Shown: positions 37,820 through 47,698 of the stretch, piece after piece
Position numbering within the stretch: the stretch's first letter is position 1
Layout of the letters: each line of letters opens with the position of its first letter
NCBI RefSeq assembly: GCF_019803445.1
Contig: NZ_CP081844.1
Coordinates: forward strand, 694,501-758,500
Length of the DNA stretch: 64,000 nt
Reading direction: 5' to 3'
Source of the DNA: Caenibius sp. WL
GTDB taxonomy: Bacteria; Pseudomonadota; Alphaproteobacteria; Sphingomonadales; Sphingomonadaceae
Made by a program: the position numbers and the translations under genes
Notes under the pieces: generated by a model
Seen by the model: only the letters and a program-made list of their open reading frames with translations
Told to the model about the DNA's origin: nothing
Database searches by the model: none

Positions 37820-38518
37820 ATGGTTCGCAAACTTGCAGCGGAATTTTTCGGCACTTTCTGGCTCGTGTTTGGCGGTTGCGGTTCGGCGGTATTGGCCGCG
37901 GCCTTTCCAGAACTTGGCATCGGCTTCGCCGGGGTGGCGCTGGCTTTCGGCCTTACGGTCCTGACCATGGCCTATGCCGTCGGGGGCATTTCCGGCGGGC
38001 ATTTCAACCCGGCGGTGTCGCTCGGGCTGGCCGTGGCGGGGCGGTTCGGGTGGAAGGATCTGGTGCCCTACTGGGCGGCGCAGGTCATCGGAGCGATTGC
38101 GGCGGGCGCTGTCCTGCTTGCCATCGCATCGGGCAAGGCCGGGTTCGAGGCAGGCGGCTTCGCCTCCAACGGCTTTGGCGAACTGTCGCCCGGCGGCTAT
38201 TCCATGCAGTCCGCGCTGTTGATCGAAATCGTGCTGACGGCGGGCTTCCTGCTGGTCATCATCGGATCGACCTCGCGGCTGGTTCCGGCCGGGTTCGCGC
38301 CGATTGCCATCGGTTTCGCGCTGACGCTGATCCACCTGATTTCCATTCCGGTCACCAACACGTCGGTCAACCCCGCGCGCTCCACCGGGGTGGCGCTGTT
38401 CGCCGATACGGCGGCGGTGAGCCAGCTCTGGCTGTTCTGGGTCGCTCCGCTGATCGGGGCCGCGCTGGGCGGCGTGATCTGGCGGTTGCTGCTGGCCGCG
38501 CCCGACAGCGAAGGCTGA
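37820..38518 (+). CDS. aqpZ: aquaporin Z
   Basis: 232-aa six-helix water channel. Both half-helix NPA motifs are intact: '[10 protein letters not shown]' and '[11 protein letters not shown]'. The aromatic/arginine filter Arg follows the second NPA (NPAR), and no glycerol-facilitator Asp is seen (NPARS rather than NPARD), supporting a water-selective type. The 190 bases upstream are AT-rich and probably contain the promoter; GGGGAGAGGGGAAG precedes the ATG. Confidence 0.95.
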   Translation: MVRKLAAEFFGTFWLVFGGCGSAVLAAAFPELGIGFAGVALAFGLTVLTMAYAVGGISGGHFNPAVSLGLAVAGRFGWKDLVPYWAAQVIGAIAAGAVLLAIASGKAGFEAGGFASNGFGELSPGGYSMQSALLIEIVLTAGFLLVIIGSTSRLVPAGFAPIAIGFALTLIHLISIPVTNTSVNPARSTGVALFADTAAVSQLWLFWVAPLIGAALGGVIWRLLLAAPDSEG

Positions 38519-38540
38519 CGCTTATCACCAGTTCTCGCAG

Positions 38541-38577
38541 GGGGGCGTGGCCAAATCCGGCCGTGCCCCCTTGTCGT
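38541..38577 (+). terminator. probable terminator of aqpZ
   Basis: GGGGGCGTGGCC / GGCCGTGCCCCC, 12-bp stem including two G-T pairs and a 6-base loop, followed by a weak T-rich tail (TTGTCGTT), 22 bases after the aqpZ stop. Confidence 0.6.
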
Positions 38578-38630
38578 TCCGGTGGGCCCACGCCTAAGGA
38601 GGCCGACCCAGACCCACCCGGAAAGGATCG

Positions 38631-39182
38631 ATGATGAGCGCAGGACATGCAAAGCTGGCGGTGGCCCGGCTCGGCCGCCCCGAATTGCTGGGCAAAGCGG
38701 GCTTCGCGCTCCGCTCCGCCGCGTTCGAGGATGGGGAGGAACTGGACCCCAGCTTCACCGCGGATGAAGAAGACGCGGTTGCCCCGCCGCTGGAATGGAC
38801 TGCGCCGCCCCCCGGCACGGCCGAACTGGTGCTGGTGGTGGAAGATCCCGATGCCGGGGCGGAACCGGCCTGCCACTGGCTCGTCTGGGGTCTTGCCCCG
38901 CAGAAGGGGCAATTGCTCGAAGGCGAAGCGCCGCCGCGTGTGGGCAAGAACGCGCATCGCAACAGCGAATGGCTGCTGCCCGAACCGCCGCATGAAGACG
39001 ATCCCCATGCCTATGTCTTCCAGTTGTTCGCGGTCGATCTGCCGCTGACGCTGATGCCTGGCGCCACGCGGGAGGAACTCTTCGCCGCGATCGAAGGGCA
39101 TGTGGTAGGTGTGGCCATGCTGACCGCGACTTACGCCCGCCCCGACGAGGACGAAAGCTGGGACGACGAAGACGCGGATTGA
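38631..39182 (+). CDS. YbhB/YbcL family (PEBP, Raf-kinase-inhibitor-like) protein
   Basis: 183 aa. 'VAPPLEWTAPPPGTAELVLV' then 'EDPDAGAEPACHWLVWGL' is the conserved ligand-pocket region of phosphatidylethanolamine-binding proteins (DPDAP and HW motifs, here DPDAG). 'HAYVFQLFAVDLPLTL' follows, as in YbhB/YbcL. No signal peptide, so cytoplasmic. Acidic Asp/Glu-rich C-terminus. Function unknown. Confidence 0.9.
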   Translation: MMSAGHAKLAVARLGRPELLGKAGFALRSAAFEDGEELDPSFTADEEDAVAPPLEWTAPPPGTAELVLVVEDPDAGAEPACHWLVWGLAPQKGQLLEGEAPPRVGKNAHRNSEWLLPEPPHEDDPHAYVFQLFAVDLPLTLMPGATREELFAAIEGHVVGVAMLTATYARPDEDESWDDEDAD

Positions 39183-39276
39183 TCCGCGCTGTTCCATGTC
39201 CGGCCCGCGATAAGCGCTTGCCCGGATCGCCGCCCACCGGTTAGCTTCGCCCGATGGGATGACGGGGGAGGAGCGC

Positions 39277-40551
39277 ATGCGCCGGATGGCGGCTTTCGGG
39301 CTGATGGGCGTGGCGGGCGCGTTGCTGCTGGGCACAAGTCCGCTCGCCGCGAAAACGCCGGAGCAGGTGGCGCAAAGCGCGCTCAGGGCCGCCCCGGTCT
39401 TCGACGGGCACAACGATGCGCCGATCCAGTTGCGCGCCCGCTATCGCAATGTGATCGATGGGTTCGATTTCACCGACACGCGCGACACCGCCGATCCCGG
39501 CGCGCCGCAGGGCCGGGCGATGCACACCGATCTTGCCCGGCTGCGCCAGGGGCATGTCGGGGCGCAGTTCTGGTCCGTGTTCGTCAGCGCCGATCTGCCG
39601 GAACCGCAGGCGGTTCAGGCGACGCTCGAACAGATCGACGTGACCAAACGGCTGATCGCCCGCTATCCGCGTGATCTGCAACTGGCGCTCGGCGCGCGCG
39701 ACGTCGAACAGGCGATGCGGCAGGGCCGGATCGCTTCACTCATGGGAATGGAAGGCGGGCACTCGATCGGCTCCAGCCTCGGTGTCCTGCGGCAGATGTA
39801 TGCGCTGGGCGTGCGCTACATGACGCTGACTCATGCGAAAAACACGCCGTGGGCGGACAGCGCCACCGACGCGCCGCAACATGGCGGGCTCACCGATTTC
39901 GGCCGCACGGTGGTCCGCGAAATGAACCGGCTGGGAATGCTGGTCGATCTCGCCCATGTCAGCGAACAGACGATGCTCGATACGCTGGAGGTGGCGCGGG
40001 CACCGGTGATTTTCAGCCATTCGGGCGCGCGGGCGGTGAACGGCCATGCCCGCAACGTGCCTGACGGTGTGCTGGAAAAGCTGCGCGCCAACGGCGGCAT
40101 CGTGATGGTGGTGGCGCTGCCCGCCTATGTCAGCGAAGCGGCGCGGCAATGGCAGGCGGCGCGCGCGGGGGAGGAAGCGCGGCTGAAATCGCTGTGGCAG
40201 GGGCAGCCCGATGCGGTGGCGGCCGGGTTGGTCGCATGGGACCAGGCCCATCCGCAGCCGGCAACCACGATTTCGGACATGGCCGATCATATCGATCATA
40301 TCTGCACGGTCGCGGGCATCGATCACATCGGGATCGGCGGCGATTACGACGGAATGCTGAGTGGCCCGGCGGGGATGGAGGATGTGGCAGGCTATCCCGC
40401 GCTGTTCACCGAACTGGCCCGGCGTGGCTATGCCCGGGCCGATCTGGAAAAGATCGCCAGCGGCAATATCCTGCGCGTCATGCGCGCGGCGGAACGCTAT
40501 GCCGCCGCCCATCGCGGCGATCCGCCGTACGAAACCCTGGTGCCGGACTAG
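39277..40551 (+). CDS. membrane dipeptidase (peptidase M19, renal dipeptidase type)
   Basis: 424 aa, exported: signal-like 'MAAFGLMGVAGALLLGTSPLAA'. Zinc ligands of the M19 family can be seen: 'VFDGHNDAP' (H-x-D), Glu in 'LMGMEGGHSIG', and His in 'LVDLAHVSEQTM' and 'IFSHSGARAV', with 'HIGIGGDYDG' at the end of the barrel. Hydrolyses dipeptides, including D-containing ones. Start at ATG 39277 is set by GGGGGAGGAG just before it. Its TAG stop is shared, in the palindrome CTAG, with the convergent DUF1810 gene. Confidence 0.92.
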   Translation: MRRMAAFGLMGVAGALLLGTSPLAAKTPEQVAQSALRAAPVFDGHNDAPIQLRARYRNVIDGFDFTDTRDTADPGAPQGRAMHTDLARLRQGHVGAQFWSVFVSADLPEPQAVQATLEQIDVTKRLIARYPRDLQLALGARDVEQAMRQGRIASLMGMEGGHSIGSSLGVLRQMYALGVRYMTLTHAKNTPWADSATDAPQHGGLTDFGRTVVREMNRLGMLVDLAHVSEQTMLDTLEVARAPVIFSHSGARAVNGHARNVPDGVLEKLRANGGIVMVVALPAYVSEAARQWQAARAGEEARLKSLWQGQPDAVAAGLVAWDQAHPQPATTISDMADHIDHICTVAGIDHIGIGGDYDGMLSGPAGMEDVAGYPALFTELARRGYARADLEKIASGNILRVMRAAERYAAAHRGDPPYETLVPD

Positions 40552-41000
40552 GGCGATCCTTCGGCCAGCAGGGCCAGCGTGCGCCAGTCCCGCTCGCCGC
40601 CGGCGAACAGGTCGAGCGCGCGGGTGAAGCAGGCTTGGCCGCCCGCCGCTTCGAACAATGTCATCGAACTGCGGAACTTGAGCGCATCGACAGGGCCGAA
40701 AAGAGCATCGAGATCGCACCGTCCCGCCCATGCGAGAACCGCTTCGGTGCAGGCGGCAAGACGCGGCCCGAGCAGCGGATCGGCTAGATAGGCACGTGCT
40801 TCCGCCGCGTCCCGTATAGCGTAGAACCGGGCGGTTGGGCTCAGCCCGAGCCCTGCAATCTGTGGGAAGACGAACCACATCCAGTGGCTCTGTTTCTGGC
40901 CCGAACGCAACTCTTCCAGCGCAATGCGCCAGATGTCGCCGCGATCCTGTGCGGCGTGAAAGCGGGCGAGGCCGGTCTTGTCCGGACTATCGCCCCGCAT
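40548..41000 (-). CDS. DUF1810 family protein
   Basis: 150 aa. 'LARFHAAQDRGDIWRIALEE' followed by 'SHWMWFVFPQIAGLGLSPTA' and 'YAIRDAAEARAYLADPLLG' is the DUF1810 (YfiT-like calpastatin) pattern; function unknown, some members occur with macro domains in NAD/ADP-ribose contexts. Stop codon overlaps the dipeptidase stop tail to tail. Confidence 0.88.
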   Translation of the reverse strand: MRGDSPDKTGLARFHAAQDRGDIWRIALEELRSGQKQSHWMWFVFPQIAGLGLSPTARFYAIRDAAEARAYLADPLLGPRLAACTEAVLAWAGRCDLDALFGPVDALKFRSSMTLFEAAGGQACFTRALDLFAGGERDWRTLALLAEGSP

Positions 41001-41004
41001 ACGG

Positions 41005-41160
41005 TCAGCCGAAGCTCAACGCTCCGGTAATCCACGTCATCGACAGCAGCACGATGGCCAGGATCAGGCTGATGCCCAGCACCCAGCGCACGATATGCGG
41101 GGTGGCCCCGCCGCGTGCCTCGTCGGTCTCCACGTGAACTTCATCGCCATGGCGTTCCAT
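41005..41160 (-). CDS. small single-pass membrane protein
   Basis: 51 aa: hydrophilic N-terminus 'MERHGDEVHVETDEARGG' then one transmembrane helix 'WVLGISLILAIVLLSMTWI'. Start at 41160 is chosen for GGAG 7 bases upstream; 41166 is an alternative. It lies between DUF1810 and dapD on the same strand. Unknown function, but tail and spacing look genuine. Confidence 0.6.
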   Translation of the reverse strand: MERHGDEVHVETDEARGGATPHIVRWVLGISLILAIVLLSMTWITGALSFG

Positions 41161-41216
41161 GGCCATTCTCCATCGTTGCGAAGGGCGACCATCCGCCCTC
41201 GCCACAACAACGGCTG

Positions 41217-41241
41217 GCCCCGCCGGATGTTCCGGCGGGGC
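41217..41241 (-). terminator. hairpin downstream of dapD
   Basis: GCCCCGCCGGA / TCCGGCGGGGC, a perfect 11-bp stem with a 3-base loop, beginning 11 bases after the dapD stop (minus strand). No T-run follows, so termination may need other factors. Confidence 0.6.
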
Positions 41242-41251
41242 GAATATGGCC

Positions 41252-42091
41252 TCAGTCGCGCAGCAATTCGTTGATGCCGGTCTTGGAACGGGTCTGCGCG
41301 TCAACAGTCTTGACGATCACCGCGCAATAGAGCGACGGGCCGGGGGTGCCGTCGGGCAGCGGCTTGCCGGGGAGCGAGCCGGGCACGACCACCGCATAGG
41401 GCGGCACTTTGCCGATGTGGACTTCGCCGGTTGCCCGGTCGATGATCTTGGTCGATGCGCCGAGGAACACGCCCATGGCCAGCACCGCGCCTTCACCCAC
41501 GACCACGCCTTCGGCCACTTCCGAACGGGCGCCGATGAAGCAGTTGTCTTCGATGATCACCGGCCCGGCCTGCAGCGGTTCCAGCACACCGCCGATCCCG
41601 GCGCCGCCTGAAATGTGCACGTTCTTGCCGATCTGCGCGCAGCTGCCTACCGTCGCCCAGGTGTCGACCATCGTCCCTTCGCCGACATAGGCGCCGATGT
41701 TGACGAAGCTCGGCATCAGCACCACGCCCTTGGCGATATGGCTGCCCTGACGGGCCACCGCGCCCGGCACGACGCGGAAACCGGCGCCGCGGAACTGCGC
41801 GTCATCCCAGCCATCGAACTTGCTCGGCACCTTGTCGAACGCGGGCGCGCCGCCCGAACCGTTGGCGATCACCGCATTGTCGTTGAGGCGGAACGACAGC
41901 AGCACGGCCTTCTTCAGCCACTGGTTGACTTTCCAGCCACCCTGGCCGTCCGGTTCGGCCACGCGGGCCTGACCGCTTTCGAGCAGGGCCAGCGCGGCTT
42001 CCACATGCTGGCGCACGTCGGCGCTGGCGGGGGTGACGGTATCGCGCGCCTCCCAGGCGGCTTCGATGGCGGCGGCGAGTTCGGCAGACAT
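41252..42091 (-). CDS. dapD: 2,3,4,5-tetrahydropyridine-2,6-dicarboxylate N-succinyltransferase
   Basis: Lysine and diaminopimelate biosynthesis, succinylating tetrahydrodipicolinate. 279 aa, left-handed beta-helix hexapeptide protein: '[20 protein letters not shown]', '[20 protein letters not shown]' and '[20 protein letters not shown]' are the LbH turns of DapD. Start at 42091 ([13 protein letters not shown]) matches the family. Other dap genes are not in this window. Confidence 0.96.
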   Translation of the reverse strand: MSAELAAAIEAAWEARDTVTPASADVRQHVEAALALLESGQARVAEPDGQGGWKVNQWLKKAVLLSFRLNDNAVIANGSGGAPAFDKVPSKFDGWDDAQFRGAGFRVVPGAVARQGSHIAKGVVLMPSFVNIGAYVGEGTMVDTWATVGSCAQIGKNVHISGGAGIGGVLEPLQAGPVIIEDNCFIGARSEVAEGVVVGEGAVLAMGVFLGASTKIIDRATGEVHIGKVPPYAVVVPGSLPGKPLPDGTPGPSLYCAVIVKTVDAQTRSKTGINELLRD

Positions 42092-42287
42092 GCGTGATGG
42101 TCCTCCACGGGGATGAAATTTGCGCTCGCGCCTAACGCGTTGGGGCGGGCGGGGCAAGCTTCGGAAGACGCGGTGCGTATTGGGCCGGGTGGCGGCGAAA
42201 TGACTGTTCGCGCCGCCTGAACTATCAAAGTTCCTTTACGGCGGAGCCAGTATGTGTATCTCGCATAAGTAATGAGGGGGTAAAACT

Positions 42288-44672
42288 ATGGCGGGCACCA
42301 CACGGTTTCGGATGCGTATCTTGCACGGCGCTGCCCTGTCGGCGTTCGTTCTTCTGGCTGCCTGCGGCGGTGGCGGCGGCGATGGCGTGAAAAGCACGCC
42401 GACGCCCGCGCCCACTCCGGCGCCCACGCCGACTCCTGAACCGACACCAACGCCTTCGCCGACGCCCAGCCCGACGCCTACTCCGACACCCACACCCACA
42501 CCGACAGGTTCTCCTCCCCCGCCAATGACGGTGCCCGGGGCATTCGACACAACCGAATTCCGCTCCAGCAATGGGGCGGTGTTCCACAATGCCGCTGCAG
42601 CCTGGAAAGACGGCAAGACCGGCGCCGGGCAAACCATTGCTATCGTCGATAGCGGGATCGATACCGCCACCCCTGAATTGGCGGGCCGTATTACCGCTTC
42701 GCGCGATTTTGCGTTGTCTGAGGGCGCATCCCGGGCACCTGGTGATCTCGTCGGAGGAACACATGGTACGCAGGTGGCCATGATAGCAGCGGGTGCGCGC
42801 AACGGCACTGGAACGCTAGGGATTGCCTATGATGCGAATATCCTCGGGCTCAGGGTTGATAGTAAGGGCTCTTGCGGAGGGACATGTGAGTTCGCCCCGG
42901 GTCCGGTTGCCGAGGCTGTACGTTTTGCTGCCGATAATGGTGCGAAAGTTATCAATATCTCGATGACTTACGGATCGGCAATGTCAGGTATGAACGCTGC
43001 GGTTGCCTATGCGGTCGGCAAGGGTGCAGTTGTTGTTATCGCGGCGGGCAATGATGGCCAGGAAAGTCCGTCCGCTTTTGTGACCGATATCCAGAGCGCC
43101 GGTGGCGCGAACGTGATTGTGGCCGGATCGGTCGATGCGAACGGCAATATATCCGCTTTCAGCACGCGCGCCGGGACGACCAGGAACATTTATCTTGCAG
43201 CGTTGGGTCAAGCGCTCGTCGATCCACTGAATTCGGGGGCGAAGATTAGCGGGACAAGCTTTTCCGCGCCGCAGATCAGTGGGGCGATTGCTTTGCTGGC
43301 GCAGGAGTTCCCGTCGATGACGGGGGCAGAACTGGTCGATATCCTGCTGCGCACCGCGCATGATGCGGGGGCGGCCGGCACTGATGCGATCTATGGGCGT
43401 GGCATTCTCGATATTGCGCGGGCGATGGCGCCGGTGGGGACCGCTACCATTGCCGGAACAGGCAATGTCGTGCCACTCAACAGTCTGTCCGGGGTTGGTT
43501 CGGAAGCGATGGGTGATGCGCTGGCTGGCCCTGCTTCACTCGAAACCGTCATACTTGACGAATACCGGCGCGCGTTCAGCATGGATATTGGGAGGGGCAT
43601 GCGCAGTGCCACTCTGGTGCCGCGGCTGCATAATGCGCTGTCCGGAGAAACGCGGATGATGGCGGGGGCGAGCGAAAAGGCGAGCTTGGCCTTTACTGTC
43701 AGGGCAAATGGCGCGGGCGGGGTGCAGGTCTGGTCGGAAGCTTTGCGCTTGTCCCAGGACGATGCCAGGCAGGCGCAAGTACTGGCCGCGCGTGTGGCTT
43801 TGCGATTGTCGCCCGGAACGCAGGTCGCGTTCGGCTTTGCCGACAGCGCAAATGGGCTGGCGGCGCAGATGCGCGGTGCACAGAGCCCAGCCTTCTTCGT
43901 GGCGCAGGATGCCACGACGGAAGAAGGTTTCCATGCCGATGATCGGGTCTCGCTTGCCCTGCGTCGCCAGCTTGGCCCGTGGGGGCTGACTGTTGGGGCG
44001 GAGAGCGGGCGGATCGTTTCGGGTGCGCCATTGGTTCTCGACCAGACGCGTGGCGGCGGTCGTACGCGTGATGGGATGAGCCGGTTCGGAGTAGTCTTAG
44101 ATCGCCACTGGGGCGCGGTGGACATGGCGTTCGGCGCGAGCTGGCTGAACGAGAACCGCACCGTGCTTGGCGCACGCTTCAGCGAGGCCTTCGGCGGCAA
44201 GGGGGCGGACAGCGTGACGCTGGACGGGCGCGTGGGATGGCAGTTCGCCCCGTCTTGGCGGCTGGCCGGAGCATGGCGCGAAAGCTGGACCATGGCGCGT
44301 TCGGCCGGGTTGATCGCCGACGGTTCGCAATTGCGCAGCCGGGCGTGGTCGATCGATCTCAGCCGGAATCGGGTGTTCGGCCAGTCCGACAGCATCGCCT
44401 TGCGGATCGCGCAGCCGATGCGGGTGGAGAAGGGGCAGCTCCGCCTCGATATGCCGGTCAGCTACGACTATGCCACGCAAACGGCGGGCTTCGGCACGCG
44501 AGCGCTCAATCTCGCGCCCAACGGGCGGGAAATCATGGGCGAACTGGCATGGAGCGGGCGGTTGTTTGCCGGCCGGGCGAGCGCCAGCGTGTTCTATCGC
44601 CGTGATCCCGGCCACTATGCGCAGTTGCCTGATGACAAGGGCGTGGCTCTGCGCTGGACCACCGGATTCTGA
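42288..44672 (+). CDS. subtilase (S8) autotransporter lipoprotein
   Basis: 794 aa in four parts: lipoprotein-type signal with lipobox 'LLAAC' (Cys26); Thr-Pro repeat linker (37-73); subtilisin domain with the triad Asp121 ('IVDSGID'), His159 ('GGTHGTQVA') and Ser324 ('[10 protein letters not shown]'); then ~400 residues of passenger and C-terminal autotransporter barrel ending in Phe ('RWTTGF'). It should be exported, its barrel inserted in the outer membrane, and its protease displayed or released. A lipobox on an autotransporter is known from Neisseria NalP. Autonomous gene with no partner nearby. Start set by family fit and GAGGGGG. Confidence 0.85.
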   Translation: MAGTTRFRMRILHGAALSAFVLLAACGGGGGDGVKSTPTPAPTPAPTPTPEPTPTPSPTPSPTPTPTPTPTPTGSPPPPMTVPGAFDTTEFRSSNGAVFHNAAAAWKDGKTGAGQTIAIVDSGIDTATPELAGRITASRDFALSEGASRAPGDLVGGTHGTQVAMIAAGARNGTGTLGIAYDANILGLRVDSKGSCGGTCEFAPGPVAEAVRFAADNGAKVINISMTYGSAMSGMNAAVAYAVGKGAVVVIAAGNDGQESPSAFVTDIQSAGGANVIVAGSVDANGNISAFSTRAGTTRNIYLAALGQALVDPLNSGAKISGTSFSAPQISGAIALLAQEFPSMTGAELVDILLRTAHDAGAAGTDAIYGRGILDIARAMAPVGTATIAGTGNVVPLNSLSGVGSEAMGDALAGPASLETVILDEYRRAFSMDIGRGMRSATLVPRLHNALSGETRMMAGASEKASLAFTVRANGAGGVQVWSEALRLSQDDARQAQVLAARVALRLSPGTQVAFGFADSANGLAAQMRGAQSPAFFVAQDATTEEGFHADDRVSLALRRQLGPWGLTVGAESGRIVSGAPLVLDQTRGGGRTRDGMSRFGVVLDRHWGAVDMAFGASWLNENRTVLGARFSEAFGGKGADSVTLDGRVGWQFAPSWRLAGAWRESWTMARSAGLIADGSQLRSRAWSIDLSRNRVFGQSDSIALRIAQPMRVEKGQLRLDMPVSYDYATQTAGFGTRALNLAPNGREIMGELAWSGRLFAGRASASVFYRRDPGHYAQLPDDKGVALRWTTGF
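42396..42506 (+). repeat. Thr-Pro coding microrepeat in the subtilase gene
   Basis: About 37 codons of almost pure ACN-CCN/GCN-CCN (Thr-Pro, Ala-Pro, Ser-Pro, Glu-Pro). It encodes a stiff, extended linker between lipid anchor and protease. Such repeats change length easily by slippage, in steps of 6 bases. Confidence 0.9.
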
Positions 44673-44680
44673 AGCGGGCG

Positions 44681-45316
44681 CTAGCGCGTCAGTTCGCGGA
44701 CGAAAGCGATCAGGCCGGTCTGGCGTGTGCGGCGCAGGCGTTCGGCGTGGAGGATCGTGCGAACCTTTTCGAAGCAGGCTTCGATATCGTCGTTGACCAC
44801 GACGTAGTCATAACCATCCCAGTGGCTGATTTCCGACTGGGCGCGGGCCATGCGCCCGGCGATCACTTCGGCGCTGTCGGTGCCGCGCGATGACAGGCGG
44901 TGTTCCAGTTCGGCGATGCTGGGCGGGAGCAGGAACACGCGCACCACATCCGGCCCGGCGCGCTGATAGAGTTGCTGGGTGCCCTGCCAGTCGATATCGA
45001 ACAGGTAATCCTTGCCGTTGCGCAGCCCGGCGTCGATCTCCGCCTTGGGCGTGCCGTAGCAATTGCCGAACACCTCGGCATATTCAAGGAACGCGTCCCC
45101 GGCCACCATGCGGTCGAATTCGGGGCGGCGGGCGAAGATGTAGTCCTTGCCATCAATTTCGCCGGGGCGCTGCGGCCGGGTGGTGACCGAAACCGACATG
45201 TGCAGGTTGTCCTCTGCGGCGAGGAGTTTGCGCGAAATCGTCGTCTTCCCGGCGCCTGAGGGTGAGGAGAGAACGAACATCAATCCGCGGCGGTTGAGGG
45301 GTTCTGCATGGGCCAT
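44681..45316 (-). CDS. gmk: guanylate kinase
   Basis: GMP + ATP to GDP + ADP. 211 aa: P-loop 'SSPSGAGKTT' near residues 17-26, GMP-binding 'SVSVTTRPQRPGEIDGKDY' and 'FARRPEF', then 'FDIDWQGTQQL'. The minus-strand run gmk - hypothetical - sspB has short gaps. Confidence 0.96.
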   Translation of the reverse strand: MAHAEPLNRRGLMFVLSSPSGAGKTTISRKLLAAEDNLHMSVSVTTRPQRPGEIDGKDYIFARRPEFDRMVAGDAFLEYAEVFGNCYGTPKAEIDAGLRNGKDYLFDIDWQGTQQLYQRAGPDVVRVFLLPPSIAELEHRLSSRGTDSAEVIAGRMARAQSEISHWDGYDYVVVNDDIEACFEKVRTILHAERLRRTRQTGLIAFVRELTR

Positions 45317-45363
45317 GCCCGCACTTGGCGCGGGGCGGCGCGGGAATCAAGCAGGGATCGCGC

Positions 45364-45780
45364 TCACTCGCTGTCCGGGTCTGCTTTCTTCCCATTGCGG
45401 GCGGTGGCAATTCGGGCCTGCCGGTTGGCGCGGGCACGATCCAGCATGATCTTGCCCATCATGCCGCCGCCGACCAGCAGCGCGCCGGGCAACGATCGGG
45501 CGGCGATGCGGCTCATGCCCAGAGACAGCATGCGTTTTCCGAGCCCGCGCTTGGCGATGATCGCCTTGGCGGTGGTGGCATCGTAGCGGTTGCGCAGCAG
45601 CGCGTGTTCGATCGCCAGACGGGCAAAGACGTTGGCCCCGCGCAGGGCGATATCGGTCAGCAGCAGATTGGTGGCAGGGTCGGTGCTTGGCCCGGCCAGG
45701 CCCTTGCGCGCCGCCTGCTTGGCGGTGGGTGCGGGTTGCCGCCGCTTCTTGCGGGGACGCCCGGATGCGTCGCTCGCCAT
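45364..45780 (-). CDS. conserved hypothetical protein
   Basis: 138 aa from 45780 (MASDASGRPRK). Strongly basic N-terminus 'GRPRKKRRQPAPTAKQAARK', then a mostly helical region with a hydrophobic glycine-rich patch 'ARSLPGALLVGGGMMGKIML' and a basic tail. The basic end could bind nucleic acid or membrane lipid; I do not recognise the family. It lies between gmk and sspB on the same strand. Confidence 0.65.
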   Translation of the reverse strand: MASDASGRPRKKRRQPAPTAKQAARKGLAGPSTDPATNLLLTDIALRGANVFARLAIEHALLRNRYDATTAKAIIAKRGLGKRMLSLGMSRIAARSLPGALLVGGGMMGKIMLDRARANRQARIATARNGKKADPDSE

Positions 45781-45834
45781 CGCTCTATCCCCTGTTGCGC
45801 CCCCCATGGCCGCCCGCGCGGGGGGGGGGGCAGG

Positions 45835-46335
45835 CTATTTCTTGCGGCCGAAATCGATTGTCACGACATTGGAGCCATCTTCGCTGCCGGGGGCGGGCTT
45901 GCCATCCGCCTCGGGCGAATCGTTCTCGGCATCGTCATGCGGTTCGGGGGCCATGTCGGGCACCGAAGCCTGGAATTGCAGGCCGAAATCCACCGCCGGA
46001 TCGACGAAGGCGGTGATTGCCGAGAAGGGAATCACCAGCTTGGCCGGAATCTGGTTGAAGCTGAGGCCGACGGAGAAGAAGGCATCGCCCACCGTGAGAT
46101 CCCAGAACTTGTTCTGAAGGACGATAGTCATCTCGTCAGGAAACCGTTCGCGCAGGTGCGCCGGGATCGAAACTCCGGGCGCGCCGGTCTTGAACGTGAT
46201 GTAGAAGTGGTGACTGCCGGGCAGGTGGCCCCCCGTGCCTACTATCTGGCCCAGCACGCGGCCGACCACGGCGCGCAGGGCTTCCTGAACGATTTCATCA
46301 TAGGGAATAAGGCTATCGGGTGTTTCGTCACTCAT
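45835..46335 (-). CDS. sspB: ClpXP adaptor protein SspB (alphaproteobacterial type)
   Basis: 166 aa. '[19 protein letters not shown]' then '[20 protein letters not shown]' and '[19 protein letters not shown]' fit SspB-alpha, which delivers ssrA-tagged proteins to ClpXP. A flexible acidic linker (about 130-155) and the C-terminal '[10 protein letters not shown]', the ClpX-docking peptide, are both present. Start at 46335; divergent from hisB across ~145 bases. Confidence 0.92.
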   Translation of the reverse strand: MSDETPDSLIPYDEIVQEALRAVVGRVLGQIVGTGGHLPGSHHFYITFKTGAPGVSIPAHLRERFPDEMTIVLQNKFWDLTVGDAFFSVGLSFNQIPAKLVIPFSAITAFVDPAVDFGLQFQASVPDMAPEPHDDAENDSPEADGKPAPGSEDGSNVVTIDFGRKK

Positions 46336-46480
46336 ACTGGCGAAATTGGCCTTGTGGCGAAGGCCGGTCAAGCGCAAAGCGCAAGCGCGGCGCATGAGGC
46401 GGTGTGTCCGAGGCGGAGCCGCTTGCAGGAGAGCGCACGCGGCTGTTGCGCTTATCCGCCATCGGCTTATAGGCGGGCCC

Positions 46481-47074
46481 ATGCGTAGAGGCACGATCAC
46501 CCGCAAGACCAGCGAGACCGATATTGCCGTCGAGGTGAATCTCGACGGAACCGGGGCCTATGACGTTTCCACCGGGATCGGATTTCTCGATCATATGGTG
46601 GAACAGTTTTCGCGCCATTCGCTGATCGACGTGACGATGAAAGTGGCGGGCGATCTCCATGTCGACCAGCACCACACCACCGAAGACAGCGCCATCGCGC
46701 TGGGCCAGGCGATCGCGCAGGCGCTGGGCGACAAGGCGGGCATCGGCCGGTACGGTGCGGTCTATTCGCCGATGGACGAAGCGCTGTCGCGCGTGGCGCT
46801 GGACATTTCCGGCCGCCCCTATCTGGTGTGGAAGGCCGGCTTCAGCCAGCCGCGGCTGGGCGAGATGGACACCGAGCTGTTCGAACACTGGTTCCATTCG
46901 ATCGCCCATGCGCTGGGCATCACGCTGCATATCGAACTGCTTTACGGGCAGAACAACCACCACATCGTCGAAGGCATCTACAAGGGCTTTGCCCGGGCGA
47001 TGCGGCAGGCGGTCGAACGCGATCCGCGCAAGGGCGACGCTGTGCCATCGACCAAGGGGCAACTCGGTGGCTGA
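46481..47074 (+). CDS. hisB: imidazoleglycerol-phosphate dehydratase
   Basis: Histidine biosynthesis step 6. 197 aa, monofunctional (no HisB-N phosphatase). Duplicated metal-binding motifs '[11 protein letters not shown]' with '[14 protein letters not shown]' and '[12 protein letters not shown]' with '[18 protein letters not shown]'. First gene of hisB-hisH-hisA-hisF-hisE-HIT; its end overlaps hisH by 8 bases. Confidence 0.96.
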   Translation: MRRGTITRKTSETDIAVEVNLDGTGAYDVSTGIGFLDHMVEQFSRHSLIDVTMKVAGDLHVDQHHTTEDSAIALGQAIAQALGDKAGIGRYGAVYSPMDEALSRVALDISGRPYLVWKAGFSQPRLGEMDTELFEHWFHSIAHALGITLHIELLYGQNNHHIVEGIYKGFARAMRQAVERDPRKGDAVPSTKGQLGG

Positions 47075-47696
47075 GGTGATCGCTCTCGTCGATTACGGCG
47101 CGGGCAACCTCCATTCGGTGCACAATGCGCTGAAGGCGGCTGGCGCCAGGGGTGTCAAAGTCACGGCCGATCCCGCCGTGGTGCGGGCGGCGGATCGGAT
47201 CGTCCTGCCCGGCGTCGGTGCGTTTGGGGCCTGCGCGGCGGGCCTGCGCGCGATTCCCGGCCTGGTCGATGCAATGGCGGAGCGGGTGCGCGGCGGCGGT
47301 GTGCCGTTCCTCGGCATCTGCGTGGGCATGCAACTGCTGGCGACGCGCGGGCTCGAATACGGGGTGACCAAAGGGCTGGGCTGGGTGCCGGGCGAAGTGC
47401 GCCTGATCGAACGGACCGACCCGGCGATCAAAGTGCCGCACATGGGGTGGAACGATGTCGTGCCCACCCGCCATCGCGATGGGGCCGAACTGATCGCTGC
47501 GGGCGAAGCCTATTTCCTCCATTCCTACCACTTCCAGCCCGATGACGGCGCGCATGTCGCGGCGATGACCGACCATGGCGGCGGGCTGGTGGCGGCTGTG
47601 GCGCATGACAATCTGCTGGGCGTCCAGTTCCACCCGGAAAAAAGCCAAGGCTACGGGCTGGAACTGCTGGCGCGCTTCCTCGACTGGAATCCCTGA
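47067..47696 (+). CDS. hisH: imidazole glycerol phosphate synthase, glutamine amidotransferase subunit
   Basis: Supplies ammonia from glutamine to HisF. 209 aa, GTG start inside the end of hisB. Triad: Cys85 ('[11 protein letters not shown]'), His and Glu in '[11 protein letters not shown]'. '[15 protein letters not shown]' at the N-terminus is typical. A longer in-frame reading upstream overlaps hisB and is rejected. Confidence 0.96.
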   Translation: MAEVIALVDYGAGNLHSVHNALKAAGARGVKVTADPAVVRAADRIVLPGVGAFGACAAGLRAIPGLVDAMAERVRGGGVPFLGICVGMQLLATRGLEYGVTKGLGWVPGEVRLIERTDPAIKVPHMGWNDVVPTRHRDGAELIAAGEAYFLHSYHFQPDDGAHVAAMTDHGGGLVAAVAHDNLLGVQFHPEKSQGYGLELLARFLDWNP

Positions 47697-47698
47697 TC

